DNA from: Blasia pusilla
Taxonomy: Eukaryota; Marchantiophyta; Marchantiopsida; Blasiales
DNA: 64,000 nt
Direction: 5' to 3'
NCBI GenBank assembly: GCA_050084515.1
Contig: CM114274.1
Coordinates: 24,800,001 to 24,864,000 of the forward strand
This document shows positions 33,500 to 46,000 of the stretch, piece after piece. Position 1 is the first letter of the stretch; each line of letters starts with the position of its first letter. The translations under genes were made by a program, and so were the position numbers. The notes beneath the pieces are model-generated. The model did not search any database and was not told the DNA's origin. It saw nothing but the letters and a program-made list of their open reading frames with translations.

Positions 33500-34750
33500 C
33501 TATTCTACTATGTATCCTGAAGAGATCAGGTTTCTTGCAATGGTAGGAATATAGAAAATATTTCCAAGAGCACAAAGACCATCTGATGCTATTGGAACTT
33601 TACCGGTATGTGTGATATGATGTTGAGTATCATCTCCCGTGAGCACAATTGCAGGATCTTTCACCGGCTCCAAACTATTGAACCATTTAGCTTGTGAGAT
33701 CATGTGATTTGATGCACCAAAATCAATGTACCAATCTGTTGTCGAGTCTTTCTTGACCATTGCTCCCATATGATGACTCATGACCAAGAGATGCTCCGTT
33801 TGTGAATGTTGTTGTTCTTGGTAATACTCTTGGTGTTGTTATTCCACATAGTTTTGTTGTTGTAAGGCTCTTGTTCTCATATCTGCCTTCTTCTTGAAGC
33901 AAAACTTTGCAAAGTGATCCTTTATCCCACAGTAATTGCAAGATCCACGGACCCTCTACTACTGACCTCGACCCCAACGGTTTCCACCATCACCACCTTG
34001 TGATTGTGTATGGTATTGGTTCGTAGTTGATTGAGTGACGTTATATTGAGTGTCTCTTTCTCCATATGATTGATATCCACCACGACCACGAAAGATTCTA
34101 CCACGACCCCTGCCTCTGTTTGATCCATAACTTGCAAATAGCGCACTCTCTTGCAGACTAGATGAGCTATCGTTGCTTACTATGTGCATCTCTTCACTGA
34201 TTAATAGAGGGACCAACTCTTGAAAGGTTGGATACTTCTCTCTCACAGAGATAGAGATCTCAAACGACTTGTAATCCTTTGGAAGGCCTTAAAGTGTGAA
34301 CAAAATCATATCATCATCTTCTACTATCACTCAAATGCTATTCAACTGATCAACAATATGTTTGATATTCAAAATATAATCATTGATGCTCTACGATCCT
34401 TCCCTCACTTTCAATTGAAGCTTTGTGGCCTTTGTAGATGTCTGGAACAAATTTTCCAATGCATCCCAGATCTCTTTCACAGTATTAACATCTTGAATGT
34501 GACCTATCATTGGCGAACTAATCGTTATTGAAATGTAGTGGATTACTTACCTTACGCGTTTGTTCTAGGCGCAAACATTCAAGTTCGTTGAATGACCTTC
34601 TAGCTTGGCCTCGTCACCTGTGACAAGCTCCCATAATTCTTGACCTATGAAAAAAAATTTCATGCAAAAATTCCAAATATTGTAATTCTGCTTATCTAGC
34701 TTCTCGCCTGTAATTGCTGTTGAGGAATACTCTATGACGAGCAATTTCAC
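33500..34750 (-). pseudogene. Copia gag and protease
   Basis: Gag begins near 34750: TGEKLDKQNYNIWNFCMKFF and ELWELVTGDEAKLEG. A Gly/Arg-rich segment (SNRGRGRGRIFRGRGGYQSY) is followed by one zinc knuckle of C-X2-C-X4-H-X4-C type (CNYCGIKDHFAKFC, about 33900-33945). Protease is represented by DWYIDFGASNHM, in which the usual D-[ST]-G-A is D-F-G-A. Frames change at least three times. Confidence 0.75.
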
Positions 34751-35190
34751 TCAAAAAAACGTAATTTCGGACTCTCTAGTGCTCCAATTGAAGAGTAGAC
34801 CACTCCTTCACAGAAATTGACTTGCAATTTTCCAAAATTGATCAATTGTATGAAAGAACTAGTCGAAATTGGCTCGTAGAAAACAAACTGCACAACTTTT
34901 CTTACTAATTGCACTTTCCTACACTGAAATTGCTATTGCAGGAGCTCAGAATGTCAAAATTGAGCAATTTTGGATGCGTTGGAAAGCTCTCAAAGAGCTC
35001 TACTAAATGGATAAATTGACTAAGAAAGCCTTCAGGAACGCCTCCAAATTTTTATCATCATCAAAGCTCCATCTGAAATCTGCACCCATTGAGCTCTGAA
35101 CAAATTTCCTTCTCCCAAACTGAAATTGTGCCTTCTCTTGCCTCTCTTCTCTCCTCAAACACCAAGAATTTCAAGTGATGTTGTCATATT

Positions 35191-35202
35191 GCTCTGATAC
35201 CA
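35191..35202 (-). other. Copia primer-binding site
   Basis: Minus strand TGGTATCAGAGC, the complement of the plant initiator tRNA-Met 3' end commonly used by copia elements, placed two bases after the 5' LTR. Confidence 0.9.
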
Positions 35203-35204
35203 TA

Positions 35205-35514
35205 TGGAAAACTACTAAAGAAGCGTAACTGGTGGGAAATGGTTCTCACACTCACACACCACCATGGAAAACGAAATTTGCAATGAGAGAATGAGTGGAG
35301 GCTGGTCCCCTTCTCAATTATATAGGATATGTACAAGCAACCCTAACCTTAACCCTAACCATAGACTCGATTTAGACTAATTATGATTAACTAACCCTAG
35401 TTAAGATAATCACGCTTAACTGACTAACCAAGATTAAGCTTCCCTACTTCGTGTGAATACCTAATGTAGCAGTTCAGATGTCTCATGAGCTTGACTGTAT
35501 CTCAATCTTCAATA
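35205..35514 (-). repeat. Copia 5' LTR
   Basis: 310 bp, aligned with 30305-30610. An extra ACCCTAACC-type unit makes it slightly longer. Sequence divergence is a few percent by eye, so the insertion is not recent. Confidence 0.85.
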
Positions 35515-35519
35515 TAAAA

Positions 35520-36284
35520 AAACCCCTTGCAAATCTGGATTAGGTCTATTTTGGCTCAGCTTAACTGCTCCCCTCTTGACAAATTTGCATACTGGTTGTT
35601 TCTCCCAAATTTCTCCTAAAATTGAGGGTCAACATCCCCCAAAATTGGTTTTCACTCAATTTTCATCTCAAAGGCCATGTGCCCTTGTCCTATCCACTCA
35701 ACTTAAATTTTTTTACTTTTCTACCATTGAAGAAAATATCTCTATCCCAAGGATTTTGGAAATTTCACTCACACCTTGGAATGGTGGCTATGGCAGCCCA
35801 CCAAAAATTGTCGTAACCTCACGCTTGGCTAATAAAATTGTGCATCGTTTCTTCCACAACATGCACAGCTTATTGATCTACGACCTCATCAAATTGGTTT
35901 CTCCATTTAATCTTCCACCAAAAACTAACGGGGAATGTCGTGCAGCCCAACGTCTCTTTCTCCTACACAAAATTTGGCAGCGCTTCCGCGGTGATTTCTA
36001 CCAACAAAAATGTAAAACCTATAAAAAAAGATACTCTCGAGAGCATCGGCATGGAGTAACCCGCTCCCATACTTAATTTCTAACACAAATTGGGCAGCGC
36101 TTCCGCACGCCACTCTTCCAAACAAAAAATTGGCAATTGCAAAGCACAACCAAAGCCTCCCTGGATCCGGTGAGCACTCCCATGAGCCGCTAAATGGGGA
36201 ATATGATCCCCAACCTGCAAAACCAGCGAGTGACCAACGAGCTCCCCCATTGAAACTCTCTCACTCATGCATTCTCTTTTTGTA
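35520..36284 (-). other. Beta-family leader region
   Basis: Directly follows the 5' B repeat of a beta element (36285-36764) in minus sense, starting AAAAGAGAATGCATGAGTG. No coding motif seen. It holds an internal direct repeat of about 57 bp with period about 116: 35960-36016 and 36076-36133 share GGCAGCGCTTCCGC and the flanking CACAAA and CCAAACAAAAA-like words. It is split from 30031-30304 by the copia insertion. Confidence 0.55.
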
Positions 36285-36764
36285 AAATACGATCCAATCT
36301 CTCTCAACACCATAGCTCTCAAATGTGTGCACTCTCACATATCTCTCTCAATGTCAAACCAAACCCACTCTCCTAATGAGAAGCTTGGGTTACACACACA
36401 AGGCAAGCAAGACCATAGCTCCGCCGCCTCATGCCAAGAGGTTCAACAAAGAAAGAATAAGCTCTCAAGCTCTCTCTCTCCTTGAGGTATACCCCCTTCC
36501 CTCTCCCAAACTCTCTCCTCCGTAACCTATGCTCGCAAGTCACCTCCTTGGCTTTTGATATGCTGTACTAAACATGGAAACTTACCCGGAATAGTAAGTT
36601 TCTCTATATGGATCCAAATGAGCCGAAACAAAGGGGAAACCTGCTCTCTCAGGTTTCTCGGGACCTCATAAGGTCATCCTCGACTCATCCTCTTGAGCAT
36701 GTCCTCCTCTACTCTCGAAGGTGCTCTACCAGATATCTTCGATCTATCCTAAAAATTTGTGACA
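36285..36764 (-). repeat. Beta B repeat, 5' end of element
   Basis: Reverse orientation copy of B at 15624-16138, including the shared start (TGTCACAAATTTTTAGGATAG in the minus sense against TATCACGAATTTAGGATAG) and the end GTATTTTACA. It borders hAT coding sequence at 36765 with ATTA(T), the complement of TAAT/ATAAT beside the outer A at 16265. It is followed by leader rather than by A. This fixes TGTC at the start of B as one outer end of the integrated element. Confidence 0.75.
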
Positions 36765-38376
36765 ATTATGATAGATGAATCCACGGATACTTTTGTAACA
36801 CGACACTTGGTTGTATTTGGAACGTACTAAGAAGACGGCCAGGTTGAGAGTTAATTTCTAGGATTGATGCAATGTCCAAAGAAGTGCTCCAATGCTATTA
36901 CTAGTACTCTTTTGGAGTTGATGAAGGATTCAGGGCTTGAGAGTACAAAAATAGTAGCTTTTGGCTCTAATGGAGCCTTAACTATGGTAGGTAGTCAGAA
37001 TGGGGTAACATCTCAGCTGAAGCAGAAGGCAAACCCCTTTCTGCTCTCTGTGCATTGTGTAGCACATAGGACCAATTTGGTTGCTTTGATAGCAGCCAAA
37101 ACACCAACTTGCTAAGGAGACATCAAGAGATATAGGCTCCATCTTGAATGTTGTAGCTGAATACTTTAGGAGATCTTCCAAGAGGAAGTGTGCTCTTGCA
37201 ACATTGCAAGAGAAACTCAATGACTCCCAAAGGGTTATGAAAATGTATCATAAAAAATCATTGGTTGTCATATTGGCAAGTAGTTACTACATTGTGTGAT
37301 TCGTTGGAATTTATTCTTAGTTATTTCAGGGATATTTCGCCTTCCGAGGATGATGGTAACACTACTAATGTATACAACAGGTTGAGATCATTTCAAATGA
37401 TCTACCAATTGTATTTTCTAGTTGATATTTTGTCAATTCTTGCAAACTTGAGCAAATCTTTCAATACAAATTTGTAGATGTTAGTACTATTGGCAACATA
37501 GTGAATTCTCGAATTGCTTCCATTACAATGAATTTTGTGATGGAAAGCCATGGTTTAAATGCTTCTACTTTCTCAGAAGATGCAAGGTACCCTATTTTTC
37601 CTAATTTTGGTCCCCTTGGAGGATATCTGAAGCCCTTGCAATCCAAGAGAAGGGGTAGAAAGTTCCATAGCATAGAGATGGTGAGAGATCAGACGGGAAA
37701 GGACTTGGAATCTTCTTTAACCTTTCAAAAGAATATTTTAGAGAGTGTATGTGCAGGTTTACATGACTGGTTTAAAGATAACAATTTGATTGGTGCAATG
37801 AGGGTATTGAATCCTCTGCACATGCTTTAAGGCAAGTAGGGTTGAATAGTTGGGGTTGTAAGGAGGTAGATGAGTTGTGTGCACATTTTGGAGTGGCACT
37901 ACCACTGAGGGGTCATTTGCAACCTGCTCTTATAAACCCTAGAGCAGTGAAACATGAATTTTAGTCATTCAAGCTCATGTCCACAACATAGTGGAAAGAC
38001 CGAAACTTTCGAGACTTGTGGGCTATGGCAAGTTGGAGTCCAGTTCTATAACCTACTTGTGTTAGCTAATATTTCTATAGTACAATGTGTGAGTACAACT
38101 ATTTGTGAGAGAGATTTCTCTATTCATAATACTCTTAAGACTAAAAGTCGTAATATATTAATGAAAAAATATTTGGATGTTGCACTTAGGATTATTTTAT
38201 GAGGGGCTAGTACCTGATTATGAGGATCTCTTGGTTGAATCAGTAGTACTTTGGAAAATTTCTGCAAACTTTAGATATTTATATTCAAGCCCTGAGAAGT
38301 ATATCATTGATCCTCCAATAGAAGCAACAAATGAGGTTGAGAATACTACAAGTCCATCTACTCCAAATGTTTAAGA
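36765..38376 (+). pseudogene. hAT transposase, catalytic and C-terminal part
   Basis: Plus-strand hAT transposase of the ZNF862/DUF4371-related kind. It starts in IMIDESTDTFVTRHLVVFG, continues (after in-frame stops) with LLELMKDSGLESTKIVAFGS, GALTMVG, and FLLSVHCVAHRTNLVAL. The middle is decayed (37115-37500). At the end the hAT dimerisation motif is clear: CVSTTICERDFSIHNTLKTK, RNILMKKYLDVALRI, with the frame closing at 38202. Trailing sequence to 38376 remains coding-like. Stops make it inactive. Its N-terminal part is at 16265-16592 on the other strand, and both pieces read in one frame across the short target duplication. Confidence 0.8.
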
Positions 38377-38454
38377 TAGTGGTGGAAGAGGGAGTGGAGG
38401 GGGGCACCCTTTTGTAATACCTTGGAGCTTTTCATGGAGCTTCAAGTATTATGG

Positions 38455-38655
38455 AGGGGTGAGATCCTTGGCTCCCTACTGGCGGGAGGCCTGGTCATGT
38501 TCAAATCTTGCCAAGGATATGTTAGAGTGAAAGGATCATAAGGGCACCCTATGCAAAGAAATTCACAATAAGGAATGACATTTTAATTGCATATAATCCT
38601 TGGCTCCCAAGGGGTGGGAGACTTGGCCACATTCAAATCCTGCCAAGGATGTGAA
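38455..38655 (+). repeat. Duplicated tRNA-like 50-bp units
   Basis: Two related units at about 38468-38518 and 38601-38650. Each starts CCTTGGCTCCC and ends GCCAAGG, giving a 7-bp closing stem CCTTGGC/GCCAAGG. Each has TTCAAATC near the 3' side, like a tRNA T-loop or box B. An anticodon arm is not evident. They may be a tRNA-derived (SINE-like) piece or a simple hairpin repeat. Confidence 0.4.
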
Positions 38656-39589
38656 AAGAATTTCCAAGTCGAAGATGTGCAAATGAGAGTGGAAAATGGA
38701 GAGAAAAAGAGAGTCGAAAAGCATCGTGTTTCTCTGCAATGGGAAACATAAAAGAAAATTTCCGGGAAGATTTTCAAGCCGTCGGAGATTGGCCGCCTCC
38801 AAACACAAGACCCAAAAATGCACCGATCCAATTATAAGAATTTCAGAAATTTATCCTTAAAAAAATTTCTCCGAAATTAGCTGCCTTTAAATTTTTTAAG
38901 CTCCTTCTATCGGAACCCTAAACGATTTTTCTGACTGTACGTCGAAAGTCCCGGAAATCTACGTGTTTCCAAAAAAAACTGCCCGAACCTTGCTTTATGC
39001 TATAAGGGAGGGGGCTAGAGTCCATGAACCTCTTTAATCTATTAGGGTGTCTCATACTAGGGTCCGTTAGGGTCACAACGTGCGATGGTGGTTTGGTTGT
39101 AAAAGAAGGATGGGGGATTTTTACGTCTAGGGGAGGTTCATTTTGTTAGATGTTGTAAGTCTTAGTTATGGGTGCTTTCTAGATGCGATGTAGTGGGCAC
39201 ACATATGGTGGGTATTTCAGAATCCGCAAAGCATCTCATTCGTTGCAAGTGCAACCTCCACACTCAACCACAATCAACAGACAGGGTTGAAAAATGTCGT
39301 GGCTTCTCTGGACCTCCCACGTAGGCTCGAAACGTTAGGGGTGCGTGTCCATCTTCGACGGTACATGTTCTGGAGGACGGATGTAAGACGGAAATAAAAT
39401 GATGGAAGTGAACGTCCATCCTTATGGCCATAGTATAAGATGCCCTATTTATATATTACGGGAGAGTGTTTTTATTTGCGAGCACGTATGAAAAAATTCA
39501 CATTTTACGGAATTTTTTAAAAATTTTTGTACGGCATCATTAATCCTTCCAAGCACTATACATTAACACTTTTAAATGTTACCAACCAT
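38656..39589. other. Upstream region of YSL gene, no gene recognised
   Basis: No protein family recognised on either strand. Together with the LINE tail to its right it forms the proximal upstream region of the YSL gene, so promoter elements could be here, but I cannot point to a supported one. Confidence 0.45.
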
Positions 39590-39745
39590 TCGTGTTTTTG
39601 TCAGATTTGTTTCAGGCTATCAATGGTGTGGCTGTTGAACCGATGTTTGCGTTGTCATTTTCTTTTTGCATTCTTGTATGCATTTTTGACTTTATTACCT
39701 TTCTTTGTCTTCTTATGAAATTTTTTTTATAATAAAGTGGATATA
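39590..39745 (+). repeat. LINE 3' tail, 5'-truncated copy
   Basis: About 155 bp matching the 3' end of the LINE-type element at 57280-57460: TTTTTGTCAGATTTGTTT, GTTTGCGTTG, TTTTCTTTTTGCATTCTTNTATGCAT and TTTATAATAAAGTRRATATATT. Such 5'-truncated copies are typical of target-primed reverse transcription. It lies about 280 bp upstream of the YSL start codon. Confidence 0.8.
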
Positions 39746-40025
39746 TTAATTTACTACTAGAATAGATGCATAGATAGATGCCCGCACGCAGTAGGGGAGC
39801 CTTGATGACGAGTGACGCTGAGGTAACGCGGCAGTTTGTACCGGAGACAGAACGTAAGAAGGGAGGATATGGTCGCCGCCGCAGCTGGAAGCTCCGAGCC
39901 TCCGAGCTTGCGAGCTTATGCGGAGAGAGAGAGCTATGAGGTGTTGGTCGGTTCGCCTCTCGAGCGTGGAGGCAGGGGAGCAGCCTATTCGGGCTGGTGA
40001 AGGCGGGTCGATCTCTGCCAGCGCG

Positions 40026-43000
40026 ATGATGAAGTCGAGCGAGGAGCTAGCGGATTCTGACGAAGAGGTAGCCATGAGTTACAGCGAAGGGATTCCTCCG
40101 TGGAAGGAGCAAATCACTTTGCGAGGGCTCGTGGTGGCGGGTGCGCTGGGTGCTGTTTTCTGCATCATTACCCACAAGTTGAGCCTCACGGTGGGTGTGA
40201 TTCCCTCCCTCAACGTCGCCGCCGGATTGGTGGGCTTCTTCTTCATCAAATTGTGGACCCTCGTGAGCGCCCGCCTCGGGTTCGTCTCCAAGCCCTTCAC
40301 GAGGCAGGAAAACACCGTCATTCAGACATGCATCGTCTCCTGCTACGGGGTCGCTTTCAGCGGTGAGTTCCGTGTTGCTTTCGACTCACTGCTCGTCGTC
40401 CAAGCGGAAAGACTCCCCTCCGTCTCATTCTCCTGATCCTGATCCTGATCCTCCTCCTCCTCCTCATCATCATCATACCGAAAAGGACCGACACGGTAAT
40501 TTCGGTGCGCAGGTGGTAGATCTCCCCGCCGTTTTGTGAACAGAATCTAGGCTCGTGCTCCACCGTAATCGGTCTGCACACGAAGTGGAAGGGATGGAGG
40601 GAAGCCAGCGACAGTTAGGTCAAGACTCGTCCGAAGGGGACTCGCTATCCGGCGACTCTGCCGATGATTTCGAACGCGGGATCGCAGGGAATTGCAATCG
40701 CTCTCGGAAAGTAGGTCGGCTTGCTTCGGGAGAGTGATCTCAGCCCAGGGAAGGTTCCATCACTTTGCACGCACATGCAACTCCCTCGTTTATGCCCAGC
40801 CGAGAATTGAAGCCTGTTTATGTCTACAGGCGGCTTTGCGACTTATCTCTTGGGCATGGACAGCGGTACCTTCCAAAAGCTTGGAGATTATCCCGGGAAT
40901 AGGAAGGAAGATGTGAGGGATCCTTCACTGGCATGGATATATCCTTACACATTCGTCGTCAGTTTTATCGGCATTTTTGCACTGGTTCCACTGCGGAAGG
41001 TTAGTAAATCACAATGTGAGCCCGGGCGTCAATTCTCTCAATGCTACTGCATCTCTTTACGTGAGATCGACTAGTATGGGTTGTGTGTTTTGTCTCTGCA
41101 CTGTACGTCCAGCTCGTAACAATACCTGTAAACACGGAAGCTTGATCATTTGAAGACTAGATCTACCTTGAATCGGTCGTCTGTTGCAGACCATGATAAT
41201 CGATTACAACCTCACTTACCCAAGTGGAACAGCGACGGCACTCTTGATCAATAGTTTCCATTCCACCAAAGAAGAAGGGCAAGCCAAGTAAGCTTTTTAC
41301 ACTCTACACGTTGTACACTCCAAGCTCTTCATACCTTCCACACTGTGAGCGTAGATCTCTCGATGTCGGATTGCAACCCAAACTCAAGTCGTGGGAGTAC
41401 AAAATAGCCTCAGTTTCACTCCTTTCATACGACCTAGTGCACTGGCCTACTGCGCGAATCCGTGTGCTGGAATTTCGCCAGTTACATGACTGTACTTTGT
41501 GTGCTTTACCAGTGGCGACGGTCTAATTTCTCGTACGATGTCTCGAAATCTCGTTCAGATGGTGATGCATCTGTCTGAGACGAGACGTACAAACGAGGTA
41601 GAAGCTTACTCTCTGTCCGAGACAAGACCTACAAACAGGCCGAAGCTCACTCTCTGGAACTCTCACAGGAAACAGGTCACGTATTTGGGAAACGCCTTCG
41701 CTGCTAGCCTTTTCTGGAGCTCCTTCAAGTGGTTCTTCAGCGGGATTGGTACTCGATGCGGATTTGACAACTTTCCCAGTATGGGTTTAAAAGCATTCGA
41801 AAACAAGTTAGGGTTTCAAGTGCTCCTTTTGACTTCAGTCATGTACACGGTGCCTGTGATACCAAATCAAGCTGCTGAAGTATGTTAGGTCGGACCAGAA
41901 CATGGAACTAGTCCGTACGCTTCTAAGAGTAGGGAAGCATAAATCGATATTTGCCGTGTCGAGGCCGATTCGCTCTGGGACGATTGTCATGATTGGAATC
42001 TTACTTTTCTACTTGCAGGTTCTATTTCGACTTCAATCTCACATACATCGGAGCTGGTATGATATGTCCGCATATCGTGAACGTTTCAGTACTGCTTGGA
42101 TCGATTATCTCCTGGGGAATTTTGTGGCCGATCATCGAAGCAAAAGAAGGGTCATGGTACAAGAGTGGTCTAGGAAAAAAAGACTTCAAAGGTCTCTTCG
42201 GCTATCAGGTAATCAATCGTATGCAAACGTTGCGTGACGTCGAAATTGATTCGAGTGTACCACCTTTTCGTCCGTGAGAAGCTACCCAGTTGAAGCTACA
42301 GTCGTTTATGTTTTATCTGAGCGCTGTGGAGGTCTTGAAGTGGAATCCCCTTCCTGCACGACCTGGTTATGGCCGATAGAAGCTACCGTATCACGGCCCA
42401 CTCTTACGTCTCAGCTATATGTGCAGGTTTTCATTTCAATCGCTCTGATCCTTGGAGATGGCCTCTACAATTTCGCCAAGATCACACATGTTACAACCAT
42501 GTCCATTTTCAAACAGCTAACGATTGATCGAGATCTTCGTCACAAAAAAAGTGAGTTCTTGCACTCTCGGGAGTTCCGATTTCAATTTCAATTTCCCAAG
42601 TTTCGTGGACTGTCGTCGAGTTCGGAATCCCGTGGTCCCCCGCGACGACTACCCTCTGGTCCTCTCGGCATTCCGATGCCTCCGCCATGCTCACCTCTGG
42701 CCGAGATCTCCTTTCGTCGAATGAGGAAATGCCACCATGTCTTCCATCAAATCGCTATCCCGAAAGCAGAGCCCCCGTGCTCCTGGAGAGCTGTCCGAAG
42801 ATGCGATGGCTCCAGGTTGCCACCGTAATAATTATCCGAGTGCAACATCTGGTCCGAGATTTCTGCAAGAATCTGAGGCTGCGGGGCTTGTGGCGCAGGC
42901 AGAGAATTCCGAAACAATCGGAATCCAGAATGCTCTGAAACTCTCGCCCGCGCCAAAGAGAGGAGTTCCAAGAGAGACGGGTATTCGATTTACCTCGTGC

Positions 43001-46000
43001 GTGGCCTCAATTGGTTGTGCTTCTGGACTTGAATTTGTGTGGTCTTAGTGAACAACACCGTATTTTGCTTGCGGTTGCGGCATCCGCCCGCTCCCATCTC
43101 TACAGAGGTTCCGGAGGAGAAATCCTTCCTCCGATTCACTACACCATGCCTTGGTGCTGCCAGCAGTTGGTGGAAAGCATGGGAAACTATGGCTATGAAC
43201 AAAACTCGGATCGTTGTTTCCCCAATGGCCGAGTCTCCTCCATCCACATCGCGCGCTTCGCATTGAAGTGCTGCTCTGCCGGGCAGTAGTTTTGTCTCGC
43301 CAACCTCAAACCGAGCACCTGTCTGCGATCTTGAAAGAAACACGGCCGATTCCTCGCATTAATCGTTTCGATTCGAAAAGTAAACGGCTTTCTCCCTCCC
43401 CATCCGATCCGTGTTCTCGCACGAACGTCTTTAGCGCATTCTTTTGTGGCTGGGGCTCGCGCCCCTAGCCATCCATTCTTTCTTTCTCACGCCAGGGAAG
43501 GAAAATGTATCATCACATCGGATCACAGAATCCTTTCCCGTATGTGCCCTCCTAAAAACTCGGAAACCCAGACGCACGGTGCACGGAGGCTATCCATTAT
43601 CGTCCCTGCCCAAGAACTTCACGGAACCCGAGACGCACAGCACACCTAGGGGGCCATCCTCTCGGGGCTCGCCTGATTATCACTCTAGATAATCATCGAA
43701 GGAAACCTCGACTTCGAGGCGTGCAGTGTACGTCTCGGCATCCAGTTCCCTACCTGCCTCGGGACAAGGAAGGAGGGCAGAAGATAATGGAAGCAATTTC
43801 CTCGGGCTGAGGTAGTATCGAAAGCCCGAATACTTTCCCCTATTCCTGGACTGCCAATTGTTTTGTTAGTGTGAGTATTTTCTGCACTGAAGTTGGGCTC
43901 TGGTGCCGGGGATATCCACGCCAGAGAGAACTTTCCGAACTCCAGTGGGAGTGCGAAGTTCGGAAAGTGGCCGGGAGATCTCGTGAGGCATCGTTGGATG
44001 CAATGGCAATAGAAAAGTGGGAATGACAGACGACTGAAAAGCCTGGCAGGAGATGCTAAAGTGCCTACTCCACCGACTTCTTAAAGTGCTACAGCACGGA
44101 CCGCCATCCCTTGGCAATAATTTGCAGGTGCCTGAATATATCTGCTTCGCATGCCACATTGCCATCCCTCTAGCTTGAGCCCGATACTCCAAATATAGCA
44201 AGACTCCCGACATAGACAGCTACCGTAATAGTGTCGTTCCTCGAAAGGTGTAGAACCCAGACACCCAATTATCTGTCTGTTTCGCGAATAGTGAAGATTC
44301 GAACTCGAAAAAGCGAATCAGCGTTTCTTGTCGTCACATGAACCGATGAGTGAGAATCAAAACCAAAACACAGCCCAGTGCTTCATGTGAGTTGGGTACC
44401 CGAAAGGCGTTGCCCTCAGGCTCTGATCCCATACTCAAGCCTTTCTCGGAATTGGCCGCCAATTTGCGTTCTTGACAACCCAGGGCATGGATTCTAGCTC
44501 GGTTGAAGAACTGAGTCCTCAAATCGGTGGCCAATTTGCGCCTAGGTAAAACAGGCTATGGGTTCTGGCTAGCTTGAGCAGAATTGAGTCCTTGGTTTTT
44601 GACCGTACAATTGAAGTCCGATCGGGACTTCAATCGCATGGGACTGGGCAGACCTACTAGAGGGTGCGCACACAGAGATGTGGTATTTGAAACCGAGTAC
44701 TTCTTTGACTTGGAGGTCCTAGAGCTTCGATCGGAGAGTTCAACGTGACCAGAGCTGATCTTCTAGATTCCTTTGCCATCTAGTCTAGAGCTATTCTCCT
44801 AGATGCTATTGCCAGGTAGCCCAGCAGTAGAGGGGGTTGTGCCCATTTCTTAATCGGTATATTTCTACCTTATCTCTGCAGTATTTTCCATTTATCCATT
44901 TCTGTTCAGTTTTCTTATTGAAGTTACTTGAAAGAGGACGACGGACTGTACTTGATATATTACGAGTAAGGTCGTTGTTCTACTCCAGTAACTGTCTTCC
45001 ACTATGTCGAAACTACAGCAACTCATTAGACTTGACAAAGTTCCATTGGACCCATTTTACATCTTGGCCAGGTAGCCGTCCTTGGATCTATGCCTGACTT
45101 CTCCCTAGAGTTGGGTTCCATTATGTTTCAGCCCAGGAGAATTGGAAACGACCTGAATAAAGAAGACTGTAGTTGATACTGGAGTAGGAAGGCTACTCCA
45201 GGAAACTTCTTCCACCATGTCCAATTTACAGGCCATGATCTGAAATGATCGTTAGACTTGACGAAGTTCTTCAATTTGACTGTCTTTTATATCTAGGTTT
45301 GCCTGGTGTCCACTTATCCATTTCCTCCCTCCAGAAACGTACAGAACCGTCAATGTAAATGTAGCAAGTCAGCATTGTCGTTGAGTTGGACAGAGGCTCT
45401 TTTTTCGAAACTCAGTAATCTCAGCTCGCTATGTCTACCATCGTTAGACTCGCCAGCATGTACTTTTATCGGACCGTTTTCATATCTTGGTTGGGTTGCT
45501 GTCCTTGGATCCATCCCTGCCTTCCCATAGAACCGTCTTCCAATGGAAGGACTCATGAGGTTGAGCAGAGTGTTTGAATTGGACAAAGTCTGTTTCTGTT
45601 GGAGCTCAATTTGGTATGCTGACATATGCATCACCTATGAAACTGGCTCCATCTTTCATCCTCCAATAGGTCTCATGATCTAGACCCGGCTCCAAATTGT
45701 GCTTTGCCGCCTGAGAAGCCTGAGATAGACATGGCCTCCACCATACGAGAAAAGAGGCGGTGTGCAATTTTAATGCAACTCCGTTGCACATGTTTGAGAT
45801 TTCCAGGCGGATTGGAATGGAAGGACTCCGAGGATGTGTACAATTTTGATACAACTCCGTTTCGCATGTCTGAGATTTCCAAGCGGAATGGAATGGAAGG
45901 ACTCCGTTAACCGACGGCCATTCTGTGGAGTGGTGCTTCAGGACAAAGGAGGAGAAAGGCCACCACATACGACCAGAGAAGAAGGCTTGCGCTGTTCCTG

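Larger units (their letters stand above)
30300..35519 (-). mobile_element. Ty1/copia retrotransposon with target duplication
   Basis: Minus-strand copia element. LTRs lie at 30305-30610 and 35205-35514, with the 5-bp duplication TAAAA at 30300-30304 and 35515-35519. The tRNA-Met-type primer site TGGTATCAGAGC lies on the minus strand at 35191-35202, two bases inside the 5' LTR. The polypurine tract GAGGGGGAA lies at 30611-30619. The coding order gag, protease, integrase, RT, RNase H is that of copia elements. Multiple stops and frameshifts make it non-autonomous. It is nested in beta leader DNA. Confidence 0.9.

Noticed and set aside
36285-36764. Solo LTR of an unrelated element
   Set aside because: The leader follows it inward, and the short duplication at 36765 matches the one beside the beta 3' end at 16265, so it is better read as a 5' end.
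42274-43692. Several open frames inside the YSL gene, both strands
   Set aside because: They fall in intron 6 or overlap exon 6 in the wrong frame and lack family similarity.
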